Source: Janthinobacterium lividum (GTDB lineage Bacteria > Pseudomonadota > Gammaproteobacteria > Burkholderiales > Burkholderiaceae_D). Taken from it: a DNA stretch of 64,000 bases. Positions 8,167 to 16,965 of this stretch are shown piece after piece (positions within the stretch are counted from its first letter, which is position 1; each line of letters begins with the position of its first letter). The position numbers were made by a program, and so were the translations under genes. The notes below the pieces were generated by a model that saw only the letters and a list, made by a program, of their open reading frames with translations, was not told where the DNA came from and did no database searches. Where the stretch lies: contig NZ_JAAOLY010000022.1 of the NCBI RefSeq assembly GCF_011601275.1, positions 19,655 through 83,654 on the forward strand, read 5' to 3'.

Positions 8167-10403
8167 GTTCTACGATCTCTTTTCATATTGGTCATAAGTT
8201 GCTGATAGCGAGAATCTCGCCTGAGGTTCAACAGATCGGGAGCTGACTCGATCAGGTTGAGTGGGTAGCCCAGCTTGGTGGCCTCCTGCAGGGCTGCCAA
8301 AGCTGCAGTGCGGTTGCCTGTAAGTTCATGGGTCAAAGTCGCCCGGAATTGGACATCTGGCAATTGAGGGGCGATGGCGAGTGCTTTTTCCATACTCGTC
8401 AACGCCTGCTTGGTTGCGCCTACATAGGCCGAAAACAGCGCCATGCGCGAGTTGAGTGTCGCGTCGTCCGGCATGCGCGCCAGGACTGGCGTAAGCAGTT
8501 CAATGGCGCGCCGATAAGACTGCTGCGAGGCCTCTTTCTGCGCAGGTATCCAGCGTTGTGCATCAGCAAGATTTGCCCATAATTGATAAAACCCTGGATT
8601 GCCATTGCTGGGCAATACGGCCTTTTCAAACGCCTTTACAGCGCCCAGATAGTCCTCCTTGGCAAACAACGATGTTCCCAGATTGCTATACAGTTCCCAG
8701 TGCGGCTGGAACTGCAGGCCTTGTTGGAGCACGCGCAAGGCTTCATCGCTACGGTTGAGGCGTAAAAGGACTGCGTTCAGATACGCATACGCGCTGGTCG
8801 AACGCTGATCGAGTTCTATACTTTTGCGTAACGCCTGTTCCGCGCTGGCGTATTCGCCTTGGCGATACAGCATGATGCCCATGAACATCGGAAGCAGGCG
8901 CTCCTTCGGATGCAGTGCGATCGCGCTGTCCAGTACGGGTTTGGCCAGATCAAATTTGCTCATATGAATCAATAGGCGTACCTTGCCCACCAGTCCCAGC
9001 AAATTTTGCGGATCAAGATTCAATGCGTTGGCTGTTGCATTCAACGCCTCCGCCCGCTTGCCTTGAAATTCGAGTACCCAGGCATGCGCCACATGGGAAA
9101 GTGCCAGTTGATTATCCGATGCGAGTGCTTGCTGTGCCGCAGCATTTGCTAGCTGCAACCAAGTGTCGTCGCGACCATTGCCAGCATAGCGCAGGCTGTA
9201 AGCCAGTGACAGGCCTGCAGATGCCGCAGCATTGTCTGGATTATGCTTGAGCACCGTTGTGAAATGCTCGATCGCCTGGTTTTGGCTCGTATCGCGGTCA
9301 AACACCCGCAACGCTTCCATCCCCGCCGCCATGCTGGCCATTTCCGAATAGGGCGCGGGCGCTTTTTCCCCCGTGACGAACGATTTGACGGCAGGAATGA
9401 TATTAGGCAACTGCCATCCTGCCAATACGGCCACCAGTGCCACGCCCGCACCCCACTGCAGGGTGCGCTTGCGGGGCAGGGGCAGGCGGATGGAGACGCT
9501 GGCGGGCGGTTTTTCCTTCGCGGGCATCTCGTTAGCCAGGGGCGTGGTCAAGGTGGGCGCTTCGCCGTGCTGCGCGCCTAGCGCCTCGCGCACAGCGCGC
9601 ATGGTGCGTGGCCGTTCGGCCGGGTCGTGCGCCGTCATCGCGCGCACGAGGGCGTTGATGGCGGGCGGGACGGAGTCGGGCAGGTCGGGCCACGGTTCCG
9701 TCGCCTGCATGTGGGCGGCGGCCAGGGCCAGGCCGTTCAGGTGGGCGAAGTGGCGCTGGCCGGCCAGCATTTCGTACAGCATGGCGCCCAAGGCATACAC
9801 GTCGCCACGCGTGTCGGGCAGGCGGCCCATCAGGCGCTCGGGCGCCATGTAGGCGATGGTGCCCTGCAGGTCGCACAGGGTGGTCGTTTGCGTGGCTTGC
9901 GGGTCGATGTGGCGCGCCAGGCCGAAATCGAGGATGCGCACTTGACCGTCCGCTTCCAGCATCAGGTTCGACGGTTTCAGGTCGCCATGGACGAGGTCCA
10001 TGGCGTGCGCCTCGTCCATGGCGTCGGCGATCTGGTAGGCGATGTCGAGCGCGGCATGCAAGTCCGCTTTGCCGCCGTGCATGAACTGGCCCAGGGTCTG
10101 GCCTTCGACCAGCTCCATGACGATGGACTGGCCCGTGCCCTGGCCCTCGATGGCGAAAATGCGCACGAAGGCCGCATGCCTGAGCGAGGCGGCCAGGCGC
10201 GCTTCATTGATGAGTTTTTCCGGATGCAGCACGTCGGCTTGCGGTTTCAGGCGCTTCAGCGCCACGCTACGGCACAGCTTGGCATCCCAGGCTTCGAATA
10301 CGTGACCGAAACCGCCTTCGCCCAGCAAGCGGCGCACTTCATAGTGCCCGCTGATCGTGTCGTCTTGCAGTGGGGGCTGACGCAGGGAGTCGAGCAGTTC
10401 CAT
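8163..10403 (-). CDS. Membrane Ser/Thr protein kinase with TPR-like repeats
   Basis: A 746-residue Hanks-type kinase. The kinase domain (about 20-280) has the glycine loop GEGGFG at 28-33, the ATP lysine K50, the helix glutamate E67, catalytic HGDLKPSN with D141 and N146, and the metal-binding DFG at 159-161. HGD replaces the usual HRD, a variant found in other bacterial kinases. A proline-rich linker leads to one membrane segment near 317-336. The C-terminal half is a helical array of TPR-like repeats (for example AEALNATANALNLDPQNLLGL and EQALRKSIELDQRSTSAYAYL), facing the periplasm if the kinase is cytosolic. That would make it a PknB-like receptor. It is coupled to the unknown gene downstream. 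Confidence 0.85.
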   Translation of the reverse strand: MELLDSLRQPPLQDDTISGHYEVRRLLGEGGFGHVFEAWDAKLCRSVALKRLKPQADVLHPEKLINEARLAASLRHAAFVRIFAIEGQGTGQSIVMELVEGQTLGQFMHGGKADLHAALDIAYQIADAMDEAHAMDLVHGDLKPSNLMLEADGQVRILDFGLARHIDPQATQTTTLCDLQGTIAYMAPERLMGRLPDTRGDVYALGAMLYEMLAGQRHFAHLNGLALAAAHMQATEPWPDLPDSVPPAINALVRAMTAHDPAERPRTMRAVREALGAQHGEAPTLTTPLANEMPAKEKPPASVSIRLPLPRKRTLQWGAGVALVAVLAGWQLPNIIPAVKSFVTGEKAPAPYSEMASMAAGMEALRVFDRDTSQNQAIEHFTTVLKHNPDNAAASAGLSLAYSLRYAGNGRDDTWLQLANAAAQQALASDNQLALSHVAHAWVLEFQGKRAEALNATANALNLDPQNLLGLVGKVRLLIHMSKFDLAKPVLDSAIALHPKERLLPMFMGIMLYRQGEYASAEQALRKSIELDQRSTSAYAYLNAVLLRLNRSDEALRVLQQGLQFQPHWELYSNLGTSLFAKEDYLGAVKAFEKAVLPSNGNPGFYQLWANLADAQRWIPAQKEASQQSYRRAIELLTPVLARMPDDATLNSRMALFSAYVGATKQALTSMEKALAIAPQLPDVQFRATLTHELTGNRTAALAALQEATKLGYPLNLIESAPDLLNLRRDSRYQQLMTNMKRDRRT

Positions 10404-10604
10404 ATACCTTGGCTTCAGAGTGCATCAACGTGAGCGTCAAGCATCGAAAAGGGGTAATGCGATGATTGAATGCCCAAGATGATTGATTTTGAGTAACTTC
10501 CTGATTTAAAACGATTGTTTAAAATAAGTCAATTAATATTGGCAAGGAGTGAACAAAAACTACTGGCAGTCGCCTTTGCGCGGTTCTGCCGCAGGCATGC
10601 GCGG

Positions 10605-11927
10605 CTACGCCACACAGGCATCGATGGCCGCGCCCAGCTTGTCGATGATCTCATCGACATGGCTGGCGTCGATGATGTAGGGCGGCGCCAGCAGAATGTG
10701 GTCGCCGTGCAGGCCGTCGATGGTGCCGCCCATGGGGTAGCACATCAGTCCGTTTTGCATGGCTTGCGTTTTGATGCGGGCGTGCAGGCGGCGGGCCGGG
10801 TCGAACGGCTGTTTGGTATTGCGGTCCTGCACCAGTTCCAATCCCAGGAGCAGGCCGCGGCCGCGGATGTCGCCTACGTGCGCATGGCTACCGAAACGCT
10901 GGCGCAGGCGCTCTTGCAGCAAGCCGCCCATGGCGCGCACGTTGGCCAATAAATCGCGTTCCTCGATCTGCCGCTGCACGGCCAGGGCGGCGGCGCAGGC
11001 CGTGGCGTGGCCGATATACGTGTGGCCGTGCTGGAAGAAGCCCGTGCCGGCGCGGATGGTGTCGCGGATATCCGTCGATACCATGACGGCGCCGATGGGC
11101 TGGTAGCCGGCACCGAGGCCCTTGGCGATGCAGATCAGGTCGGCGCTGATGCCTTCCTGCTCGCAGGCGAACAGGCTGCCCGTGCGTCCCATGCCGCACA
11201 TGACTTCGTCGAGGATCAGCAGGATGCCGTGACGCTGGCAGATCTCGCGCATGCGCGCAAAATAGCCGGCGACGGCGGGCAGGGCGCCGGCCGTGGCGCC
11301 GACGACGGGTTCGGCGATGAAGGCCATGACGTTGTCCGCGCCCAGTGCGGCGATATTGTCTTCCAGCTCCTGGCCCAGGCGCGCCACGTAGTCGCCATCC
11401 GTTTCATGCGCCTGCTGGTCGCGCCAGGCGTAGCACGGGGAAACGTGGGTCACGCCAATCAGCAGCGGTTCGAACTGCTGGCGGCGCCAGGCGTTGCCGC
11501 CCGTGGCCAGCGCGCCCAGAGTGTTGCCGTGATAACTTTGGCGGCGTGCGATGACGCGGCGGCGCTGCGGCTGGCCCCGTTCCACGAAATACTGGCGCGC
11601 CAGCTTGAGCGCGCTTTCCACCGCTTCCGAACCGCCCGAGACGAAATACACGCTGTCGATGCCGGCTGGCGCCCGGGCGACGAGGAAATCGGCCAGCTGC
11701 TCCATCGGCTCGCTGGTAAAGAAGGAGCTATGCGCGTACGCCAGCGTGGCAATCTGCTGCTGCACGGCGGCGATCACTGCCGCATCCGAATGGCCGAGGC
11801 AGGAGACGGCCGCGCCGCCGCAGGCGTCCAGGTAGCGCTTGCCATCGGCATCGATCAGGTAAGGGCCATCGCCGCCCGTGGCGACTGGATAGCTGGCGGT
11901 CAAGCTGCGGTGGAAGACATGGCTCAT
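10605..11927 (-). CDS. Class III pyridoxal-phosphate aminotransferase
   Basis: A 440-residue fold-type I, class III aminotransferase of the ornithine/GABA/omega-amino acid type. Visible are the N-terminal DADGKRYLDACGGAAVSCLGH, the cofactor phosphate site SGGSEAVESALKLAR, the IAEPVVGATAGALP block, LILDEVMCGMGRTG with the cofactor aspartate, and the Schiff-base lysine in CIAKGLGAGYQP near residue 280. The exact substrate cannot be read from sequence. A strong sigma-70 promoter stands directly upstream, and an RpiR-type regulator gene lies before it on the same strand 80 bases away, which may control it. About 200 AT-rich bases (10404-10604) separate it from the kinase gene; they hold only a small TTTAAA inverted repeat. 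Confidence 0.85.
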   Translation of the reverse strand: MSHVFHRSLTASYPVATGGDGPYLIDADGKRYLDACGGAAVSCLGHSDAAVIAAVQQQIATLAYAHSSFFTSEPMEQLADFLVARAPAGIDSVYFVSGGSEAVESALKLARQYFVERGQPQRRRVIARRQSYHGNTLGALATGGNAWRRQQFEPLLIGVTHVSPCYAWRDQQAHETDGDYVARLGQELEDNIAALGADNVMAFIAEPVVGATAGALPAVAGYFARMREICQRHGILLILDEVMCGMGRTGSLFACEQEGISADLICIAKGLGAGYQPIGAVMVSTDIRDTIRAGTGFFQHGHTYIGHATACAAALAVQRQIEERDLLANVRAMGGLLQERLRQRFGSHAHVGDIRGRGLLLGLELVQDRNTKQPFDPARRLHARIKTQAMQNGLMCYPMGGTIDGLHGDHILLAPPYIIDASHVDEIIDKLGAAIDACVA

Positions 11928-11960
11928 GGCATCGCTTTCTTATCGGCAAGAGGATGGCCG

Positions 11961-11989
11961 ATTATAGGAGGCGTTGCGCCGCATTGCAA
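11961..11989 (-). promoter_or_regulatory. Sigma-70 promoter of the aminotransferase gene
   Basis: On the minus strand, TTGCAA (11989-11984), a 17-base spacer and a perfect TATAAT (11966-11961). The predicted start of transcription is near 11954, about 27 bases before the ATG. Confidence 0.65.
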
Positions 11990-12007
11990 CGATCGATGTA
12001 TTTGTTT

Positions 12008-12895
12008 TTAATTTACATCATTTGATGTTTTTGTATAAGCACCCAGCGCCCGCAGCTGGGTTTCCGCCGCGCCGATGGCCATGACGGCATCGGGCCCCGC
12101 GCGCGCCACCAGCAGTTCGACCAGGCTTTCCACGGCCGCGACGCCGGCCACGATGGAAGGGAAGAACGAGGGGCTGTCGACGGCGATGACGATGCTGGCG
12201 TCAGCCTGCAGGGCCAGCGGCGACATGGCGCTGTCGCTGATGGCGACCACCTGGCAGCCGGCCTGGCGCGCCGCTTGCGCCACCAGCAGCGCTTCGCTCG
12301 AATACGGCGCGAAGCTGGCGACGACGACGGCTTCTCCCGCCTGCAGGGCGCGCAAGTCCATTTCCAGGGTGCCGCCCTGGCCGCTCAGCAGCTGCACGCT
12401 GGGGCGCAGCAAGCGGTACAGGTAGTGCAGGGTGTAGGCGATCGGGTGGGCGGCGCGAAAACCGGCCACGTGCACGCGGGGTGCCGCCTGGAGCAGAGCG
12501 GCGGCCGCCTCCAGGGCGGCGTGGTTGGCGCTTTCCGTGGCGGCCAGGTTGCGCTGCTGCACCGTGAACACTTCGGTGACGAGGTCGCCGACCTTGCCGG
12601 CCAGCGCGCCGGCTTTTGCCGCGTAGCCGCTTGGCCCCGCACGCAGGCGTTCGACGAAGATGGCTTTCAGTTCCGGCCAGCCGGCAAAGCCCAGTTGCTG
12701 CGCCAGGCGCACGAGGGCGGCCGATTGCACCTGCGCGCGCGCGGCGATGCTGCGCATCGACGAGACGGCCACTTCATCCGGATGGTCGGCCAGGTAGCGG
12801 GCGCCGGCCTGGAATTGCGGGCTTAGTTCCGCATGGCGGGCCTTGATCAGGTCCATCAGTGCCGCATAGGAATCGTGGGGTGTCGCTGCCTGCAT
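12008..12895 (-). CDS. MurR/RpiR-family transcriptional regulator
   Basis: A 295-residue regulator with an N-terminal helix-turn-helix domain (about 15-90, including SSMRSIAARAQVQSAALVRL and the family signature GFAGWPELKAIF) and a C-terminal SIS sugar-phosphate binding domain (about 135-270: VHVAGFRAAHPIAYTLHYLY, then VVVASFAPYSSEALLVAQAA and QVVAISDSAMSPLA). Such proteins control sugar, amino-sugar or amino acid catabolism and sense phosphosugars. It lies just upstream of the aminotransferase on the same strand, and a TonB receptor of the sugar type is two genes away, so these may form one regulon. That link is inferred. Confidence 0.85.
   Translation of the reverse strand: MQAATPHDSYAALMDLIKARHAELSPQFQAGARYLADHPDEVAVSSMRSIAARAQVQSAALVRLAQQLGFAGWPELKAIFVERLRAGPSGYAAKAGALAGKVGDLVTEVFTVQQRNLAATESANHAALEAAAALLQAAPRVHVAGFRAAHPIAYTLHYLYRLLRPSVQLLSGQGGTLEMDLRALQAGEAVVVASFAPYSSEALLVAQAARQAGCQVVAISDSAMSPLALQADASIVIAVDSPSFFPSIVAGVAAVESLVELLVARAGPDAVMAIGAAETQLRALGAYTKTSNDVN
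12015..12028. promoter_or_regulatory. 14-bp palindrome at the end of the RpiR gene
   Basis: ACATCA-TT-TGATGT lies inside the last codons of the rpiR-type gene, about 26 bases upstream of the -35 box of the aminotransferase promoter. The spot suits an operator, but it is coding sequence as well. Confidence 0.3.
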
Positions 12896-12939
12896 CGCCG
12901 TGCCTCATTGGATAGGTTGCGGCGATGGTACAGGATTCG

Positions 12940-13224
12940 TCAGCGCGCCGGTAGCGGCGCACCTTGCGCCAGGGCGGCCGTGCGCGGATGCAGGCGGGCA
13001 AACAGGTGCGGCCCGGCCGGTTTGCGGTGCGGTCCCGTCGTCAGCACGCGCAAGGCGGTGGGCAGCGGCACGTCGTGGCAATGCAAAAACAGGGCGGCGG
13101 CGCCCGTGCCGGCCATTTCCTGCAAGGCCAGCGCATGTTCGACCAATGCCGCCGTGCGCATGTCGAGCCGCACCGGAATGTCGGGTTGAAATAACTGTAT
13201 GTCGACGTGCCGTGCATCGCGCAT
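12940..13224 (-). CDS. Small hypothetical protein
   Basis: A 94-residue frame starting MRDARHVDIQLFQPDIPVRL. No domain, signal peptide or membrane segment is recognised. I favour this frame over others in 12896-13324 because a purine-rich site (GGGGACA) precedes the ATG at 13224 and its amino acid use is balanced (LVEHALALQEMAGTGAAALF). It ends 44 bases before the RpiR gene on the same strand, so it could lie in the same transcript. It may also be a chance frame in GC-rich DNA. Confidence 0.4.
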   Translation of the reverse strand: MRDARHVDIQLFQPDIPVRLDMRTAALVEHALALQEMAGTGAAALFLHCHDVPLPTALRVLTTGPHRKPAGPHLFARLHPRTAALAQGAPLPAR

Positions 13225-13327
13225 GCTGTCCCCGCCGGGTTTGATGGTCAAGCTGCCAGCATAAAAGCGCCCCGGCGCCGCCACTTTGCGTTAAATCAAT
13301 TCCTGTGTCGGATAGATTCCACAAAGC

Positions 13328-13356
13328 AAAAAAACGCCAACCGTTGCCGGCTGGCG
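13328..13356 (-). terminator. Terminator of the first TonB receptor gene
   Basis: Minus-strand stem CGCCAGCCG / CGGTTGGCG (one G-T pair) with loop GCAA, followed by seven T. It lies 167 bases beyond the receptor stop, after repeat copy B, so the repeat is within the transcribed 3' untranslated region. Confidence 0.7.
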
Positions 13357-13400
13357 CTGAAACTCCTCAAGGAAGAAGACATGTATTCCAACGACGTTTC

Positions 13401-13520
13401 GACGCCTGACAAAACCATCGCGAGCGGCAGTGATTTGTGGCCGAGAAGCGCAGCGGCACTGTAGTGCCGTGAGCATCGCCGGCCGCAAAGCGCGCCGCGC
13501 AGCCGGTTTGGTCAGGTGTC
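13401..13520 (-). repeat. Structured intergenic repeat, copy B
   Basis: Second copy of the element at 3263-3381. On the minus strand it starts GACACCTGAC two bases after the TonB receptor stop and ends GTCAGGCGTC. The central hairpin is CGGCACT-AC-AGTGCCG (plus-strand 13454-13469). Compared with copy A, stem bases changed in pairs, so pairing is kept. Confidence 0.75.
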
Positions 13521-13522
13521 CA

Positions 13523-16183
13523 TCACAAGCTCCAGCGTACGGATAAACCTACGACCTTGTCATAGCGCCGCACGTCGCGCACATAGTCCGGCGTGTCGTG
13601 GTAGTCGCGGTAGGTCGAGTCGAGCAGGTTGTTCGCGTCCAGGGTCACCGTGGTGTTCGGATTGAGCTTGTACGAGACCGACGCGTCCAGGGTCTTGGTG
13701 GGCGCCACGGTCAGGTGGATGCCCTTGCCGCGGTAGTTGTAGTCGTCGACGTACTTGTCGCGCCAGCTGTAGGCCAGGCGCGCCGACCACGGTCCCTGTT
13801 CGTACAGGCCGACGATATTGGCCGACCACTTCGACATGCCCGTGAACGGGTGGGCGCTGCCATTCAATTCCTCCAGCTCGCCCGTCATGTAGGTGGCGTT
13901 CGCCTGCAGGCCCAGGCCGCTCATCCAGCCGGGCAGCTTGTCGTAGAACTGCTGGTAGGCCATTTCCAGGCCTTGCAGATGGCCCTTCGAGGTGTTGCGC
14001 GGACGCGTGATGTCGTACTCGATGCCGCCATACGTTTCCTTGGCCGATCCGGACAGGATGTAGTTCTTGAAGTTGTGGCGGAACACGGTGGCCGTGACAG
14101 AACCCGTCTGCGCGAAATACCATTCCAGCGCCACGTCGAGGTTCTTGCCTTCCACGGGTTTGAGGTCGGGGTTGCCGCCGTTGCCCGTCGGGCGCACCAT
14201 TTCCAGGCTCTGGCCCAGGCTCACGCCGGGGTTGAAATCGGCGAAGTTCGGGCGCTGCACGGCCTTGCCGGCCGTCATGCGGGCGATCAGGTCCTGGCGC
14301 AGCATGGCTTTCAGGGTCATGCTGGGCAACACGTCCGTGTCCGAGGTTTTTACGCGCACGGGCGTGACGATGCCGTTTTGCGAGGAATTGCCTTGCAAGT
14401 CCTGCTTGGTCTGTACCACGCGCACGCCCAGGGTGCCGTCGACCGGTACCTGCGCCAGGTCAAAGCCGATGCGCGCCTTGCCGTAGACGGCATTGGTTTT
14501 TTCCACATCCTTGTAATGGGTCATCGGATCGTCGGGACTGCGTTCGCTGCTGCCCGTAAACAGCTGGCGCAGCACGGCCGTGTTGTTGAGCATGAAGTCG
14601 CGGCACGGCGTGAGCCAGCTTTGCAGGCCGAAGTTGCCCGTGTTGTCGTGCGAGGCGCACGCCAAGCCGGGAATCGCGTCCGCAGTCATGATCGACGCGA
14701 GCCCGCCCTGGCCGTTTTTTTCGCGGATCGATTCGGCCTTGCGCTTGGCCAGGCGCACGCCGCCCGAGAATTCGCGGAAGAAGCCCGTGCTGTCCATGTC
14801 GTAGGTGACGTCGCCGCGCCAGTCGGTCGAGCTGCCTTCGTCGTGGTTGTGATTGTCGTAGAAGCCGAGCAGGGTGTAGTTCTTCGGGTCCAGCATGTTG
14901 TAGCCGGGGTAGCTGATCTGCGCGCCGCCGTTCACGTTCGTGCTGCCGATGACGCTGGTCGGATGGGCGAGGAAGTCGAGGATGGGAAATTCGCGCTCGA
15001 AGTTGCTGACCGTGCGCGCCAGCTCCGTCGTGGCGCGCAGCTGCGGCGTGATGTCCCAGCGCGCGCCGATGGCGCCTTGCGAACCGATCGAGCGGTCGCG
15101 CCGCGCCTGGGTCGAGCCCAGCGTGAACGGCGACCATGGGCCGTCGATCTTGCCCACCGTGGCCGCCTGATTGGTGCCGGGGATCAGGGTGATGTCCGGG
15201 TTCTGGCCCCACGGCAGCGAACCGACGAAGAACTGGCTGTCGAACGCGTGCTTGATCAGGGTCGACATGCCTTCCGCATACACTTCCACCTGCGAATTCG
15301 GGCGCCACTGGAAGGCGGCGTTCGCCGCGTAGCGCTTGCGGTCGCCCACGGTCGGGATCATGCCGACGGAATCGGGGCCCGTGATGTTGCCCGCGTCGGG
15401 GCGCTTGACGGGTTCGGCGTTCCAGATCGTCTCGTCATAGTATCTGCCGCGCTGGTAGGACAGGCCGAGCAGGGCGCCGAATTCGCCGTATTGGGTTTTC
15501 CAGCGGTTCGAGACCATGCCGCCGACGTTCGGGTCCGTCGAGCCGGACTTGTCGCGGTGTTCGGCGCGCACGTTGCCCGATGCCGTAAAACCTTTGAAGT
15601 CGAACGGTCGGTTGGTGCGCACGTCGACCACGCCGGCCGTGCCGCCTTCGACCATGTCCGCGCCCTGCGATTTGTACACGTCCACGCGCTGCAGCATGGC
15701 CGTTGGAATGTCTGCCAGGTACAGGCTGCGCCCCACGGAGGTGAACATTTCGCGGCCGTTGAGCAAGGTCACGACGCCAGGCAAGCCGCGGATGATGACG
15801 GTGCCCGCTTCGCCGCCCTCGCGGCGGATCTGCACGCCCGTCACGCGGCCGAGGATTTCGGCCACGTTCTTGTCGGGGAATTTTCCGATTTCATCGGCGA
15901 CGATGGAGTCGACCACCTGGTCGCTGTTTTTCTTGATCGTCTGCGCGCTTTGCGCTGCCCTGCGCACGCCCGTGACGGCGACGACGGCCATGCCGGCATT
16001 GTCGGTCGGCGCAGGTGCTGCTGCCGTTTCTTCCACTGGTGTGTCCACGGCGGGCGCCTGTTGCGCCCAGACGGAAGCGCTGCTCAGCAGGCCTGCGCCG
16101 GCCAGGGCGGCCACCGTCGCCTTCAAGGTCAAGCGCGTGTTTTTTCGGGGCGTGCGGGTGCCCGTTGCCATCAATTGCATCAT
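13523..16183 (-). CDS. TonB-dependent receptor, sugar-uptake type
   Basis: An 886-residue outer membrane receptor. A signal peptide (ATVAALAGAGLLSSASVWAQ) is followed by a Pro/Ala linker, a TonB-box-like MAVVAVTG, the plug domain (DQVVDSIVADEIGKFPDKN, GTVIIRGLPG, LLNGREMF, YKSQGADMVEGGTAGVVDV) and a 22-strand-type barrel ending in an aromatic strand (VVGLSVRWSL). The early AQSAQTIKKNSDQVVDSI signature is typical of large receptors that import oligosaccharides in Xanthomonas, Caulobacter and relatives; the actual ligand is unknown. SD-like GGAG precedes the ATG at 16183. The 290 bases upstream, to 16474, hold no gene that I can see. Its 3' region carries repeat copy B. Confidence 0.85.
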   Translation of the reverse strand: MMQLMATGTRTPRKNTRLTLKATVAALAGAGLLSSASVWAQQAPAVDTPVEETAAAPAPTDNAGMAVVAVTGVRRAAQSAQTIKKNSDQVVDSIVADEIGKFPDKNVAEILGRVTGVQIRREGGEAGTVIIRGLPGVVTLLNGREMFTSVGRSLYLADIPTAMLQRVDVYKSQGADMVEGGTAGVVDVRTNRPFDFKGFTASGNVRAEHRDKSGSTDPNVGGMVSNRWKTQYGEFGALLGLSYQRGRYYDETIWNAEPVKRPDAGNITGPDSVGMIPTVGDRKRYAANAAFQWRPNSQVEVYAEGMSTLIKHAFDSQFFVGSLPWGQNPDITLIPGTNQAATVGKIDGPWSPFTLGSTQARRDRSIGSQGAIGARWDITPQLRATTELARTVSNFEREFPILDFLAHPTSVIGSTNVNGGAQISYPGYNMLDPKNYTLLGFYDNHNHDEGSSTDWRGDVTYDMDSTGFFREFSGGVRLAKRKAESIREKNGQGGLASIMTADAIPGLACASHDNTGNFGLQSWLTPCRDFMLNNTAVLRQLFTGSSERSPDDPMTHYKDVEKTNAVYGKARIGFDLAQVPVDGTLGVRVVQTKQDLQGNSSQNGIVTPVRVKTSDTDVLPSMTLKAMLRQDLIARMTAGKAVQRPNFADFNPGVSLGQSLEMVRPTGNGGNPDLKPVEGKNLDVALEWYFAQTGSVTATVFRHNFKNYILSGSAKETYGGIEYDITRPRNTSKGHLQGLEMAYQQFYDKLPGWMSGLGLQANATYMTGELEELNGSAHPFTGMSKWSANIVGLYEQGPWSARLAYSWRDKYVDDYNYRGKGIHLTVAPTKTLDASVSYKLNPNTTVTLDANNLLDSTYRDYHDTPDYVRDVRRYDKVVGLSVRWSL

Positions 16184-16474
16184 CTTGTCTCCACCTGTAT
16201 TTTAGTTATGTTGAGAACGCTGCGGCAGTCGCCGCCAGAGCAGGAACTGGCTCAGGAAGCATGGTAGGGGGGAATGACTTTGCGCCACAAATGACTTCTT
16301 TTGCGATGTCCATATCAATTCCGGTATCCCTGTCGCATTCATGCACCTGCCGGCCTTGCCCGCTCTCCACACGTGGCGAAAATAGTTTTGTATTTTTGCC
16401 GGTGGCGGCGTTGAGGTAGCGATGCAGCGGCACCAGATGGGGCGTCGCCATCCCACTCAATGAAAGGAAGCACC

Positions 16475-16909
16475 ATGTTGGCATCCACTATCACCGAACC
16501 GTTGTTGCGGCACTTGCAAGCGGACGGATATCAGGCGCAGATCGACAGCGATGGCGATATCGTCTTCCGTTTCGAAGGCATGGGCTATGTCCTGTGCTTT
16601 GATGCCGATGACGCGCAATTTGGGAAACTGCTGTTGCCGAATGTGTGGACTATCGATACGCCGGAAGAGTTGCTGCGCGTGCGTGCCGCGCTCGATGAAG
16701 TCAACCGCCGCATCAAGCTGGTGAAAGGCCATGTGCAGCGCGGTCAGGTATGGTTCTGCATCGAGATGCTGCTGCTCGAGCAGCAGCACTGGACGCATTT
16801 CCTCGCGCGTGCCACCCGCTCCATTGCGCATGCGGCGACGCTGTTTGCCAGCGAGATGCGGGCCGGCGCGCTTGCCGCGCAGGCGATCGAGAAAGCCGGC
16901 GCCGACTGA
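16475..16909 (+). CDS. YbjN-like small protein
   Basis: A 144-residue soluble protein. The pattern of an N-terminal helix (EPLLRHLQADGYQAQI), beta hairpins (DSDGDIVFRFEGMGYVLCFD, FGKLLLPNVWTI), a conserved-looking helix (ELLRVRAALDEVNRRIKLVK) and a long C-terminal helical pair resembles YbjN/type III secretion chaperone-like proteins; the match is by shape only. The ATG at 16475 has AAAGGAAG at the right distance, whereas the ATG at 16460 lies before that site. It stands alone, convergent with the cyanophycin genes, and shares a hairpin with them at its 3' side. Function unknown. Confidence 0.6.
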   Translation: MLASTITEPLLRHLQADGYQAQIDSDGDIVFRFEGMGYVLCFDADDAQFGKLLLPNVWTIDTPEELLRVRAALDEVNRRIKLVKGHVQRGQVWFCIEMLLLEQQHWTHFLARATRSIAHAATLFASEMRAGALAAQAIEKAGAD

Positions 16910-16920
16910 AGCAGGGATGA

Positions 16921-16945
16921 AAAAGGGCGGCCCGCAGGCCGCCCT
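16921..16945 (-). terminator. Terminator of the cphA operon
   Basis: Perfect nine-base stem AGGGCGGCC / GGCCGCCCT with a four-base loop, followed on the minus strand by TTTT. It lies 20 bases after the cphA stop and could also serve the rightward gene weakly. Confidence 0.7.
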
Positions 16946-16965
16946 CGCATGCCGTCAGGCTGCGC

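Noticed and set aside
13598..16267. An 889-residue open frame on the plus strand
   Set aside because: Antisense to the first TonB receptor; Ala/Arg/His/Val-rich with no domain.
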